64,000 bases of DNA, taken from assembly GCF_011039135.1 (NCBI RefSeq), contig NZ_JAAKEJ010000001.1:372001-436000 (forward strand), read 5' to 3'. Shown in pieces: positions 63,594 through 64,000 of the stretch; position 1 is the first letter of the stretch; every line of letters starts with the position of its first letter. The notes under the pieces were generated by a model that was given only the letters and a program-made list of their open reading frames with translations, made no database searches and had not been told where the DNA came from. The DNA is from Desulfovibrio sp. ZJ209. Its GTDB lineage: Bacteria > Desulfobacterota > Desulfovibrionia > Desulfovibrionales > Desulfovibrionaceae. The translations under genes were made by a program, and so were the position numbers.

Positions 63594-64000
63594 ATGGCAA
63601 GACACGTCGCCGGGGCCAAGCGCATCGCGCTCATCGCCCATGACAACATGAAGGCCGGGCTCATCGACTGGTGCCGGGAGCACAAGGCCGCGCTCGAAGG
63701 CCACGAGCTCTGTGGCACGGGCACGACCTCGCGGCTCATCAGGGAGGCCACGGGGCTGCACGTCAAGTCCTTCCTGAGCGGCCCCCTTGGGGGCGACCAG
63801 CAGGTCGGCGCGACGCTCGCCGAGGGGCGCCTCGACATGGTCATCTTCTTTTCTGACCCGCTCACCGCGCAGCCCCATGACCCCGACGTGAAGGCACTTT
63901 TGCGCATCGCGCAGGTGTATGACGTGCCCATCGCGCTCAACCGCTCCAGCGCGGATTTTTTCGTGACATCGCCGTTTTTCGCCAAGGAATACAGCTACGA
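63594..64000 (+). CDS. mgsA: Methylglyoxal synthase, 3' end cut by window edge
   Basis: The first 135 codons encode Mgs[21 protein letters not shown] at the N-terminus, [17 protein letters not shown] (phosphate-binding GTT), [20 protein letters not shown] with the catalytic Asp region, [20 protein letters not shown] (the second key Asp) and [16 protein letters not shown]. It converts dihydroxyacetone phosphate to methylglyoxal as a bypass of lower glycolysis. The ATG at 63594 has GGAGG eight bases upstream. The reading frame runs off the window. Confidence 0.93.
   Translation, partial: MARHVAGAKRIALIAHDNMKAGLIDWCREHKAALEGHELCGTGTTSRLIREATGLHVKSFLSGPLGGDQQVGATLAEGRLDMVIFFSDPLTAQPHDPDVKALLRIAQVYDVPIALNRSSADFFVTSPFFAKEYSY

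Overview
The window is GC-rich and gene-dense. It looks like a chromosomal segment of a Desulfovibrionaceae bacterium, probably gut-associated. The pointers are a complete isethionate sulfite-lyase module (islA, islB, a TRAP transporter and a sigma-54 activator), several TauE/SafE anion exporters, an rpoZ-dnaJ pair and many genes for import of organic and amino acids. I see no rRNA, tRNA, CRISPR array, transposase or integrase.

Region 1 (1-12999, minus strand) is an organosulfonate respiration island. IslA with its activase IslB cleaves isethionate to sulfite and acetaldehyde, a DctPQM TRAP system imports the substrate, and a PAS/AAA+ activator probably controls both units. Good -24/-12 promoters lie in front of islA and in front of an amidohydrolase-fold gene that leads the TRAP operon. 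A TauE/SafE exporter and a beta-hydroxyacid dehydrogenase with a sulfolactaldehyde-reductase-like motif adjoin islA. Region 2 (13000-26103) holds two small membrane or secreted proteins, a second TauE/SafE exporter with a membrane partner, and a long minus-strand run: pgl, a second sigma-54 activator, two MarC paralogues separated by a large hairpin, a diguanylate cyclase, an NCS2 and an NSS transporter, and a 2-hydroxyacid dehydrogenase.

Region 3 (26104-31666) is a junction: an orphan adhesin C-terminus, a glycosyltransferase broken by two frameshifts, a methyltransferase, a DUF2939-like protein and an aromatic amino acid permease. Region 4 (31818-39934) is the most striking part. Its gene set matches the Campylobacter jejuni capsule O-methyl phosphoramidate (MeOPN) pathway: glutamine kinase, glutamine amidotransferase-type hydrolase, cytidylyltransferase, CysC-like CDP-phosphoramidate kinase and two methyltransferases, plus a divergent ~600-residue candidate transferase. 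Two of these genes carry long CT/AG dinucleotide repeats inside the coding frame. The methyltransferase reads in frame (20 units, ON). The transferase reads out of frame (18 units, OFF; 17 or 20 would restore it). This is the pattern of phase-variable surface decoration.

Region 5 (40288-56758) continues the surface-glycan theme with lower GC: an adenylation enzyme, two sulfotransferase-like proteins with a canonical APS kinase, acetyltransferases, an esterase, an SDR, two KAS III enzymes each paired with an acyl carrier protein, a two-domain glycosyltransferase, and a divergent WbaP-type initiating transferase with a heptosyltransferase. Together regions 4 and 5 look like a surface polysaccharide locus with phosphoramidate, sulfate and acyl decorations. 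Region 6 (56833-64000) returns to core genes: dnaJ, rpoZ, a TtcA-like enzyme, an SMI1/KNR4 protein, an M23 peptidase, an amino acid/dicarboxylate symporter with a cysteine desulfidase-like enzyme, and the start of mgsA.
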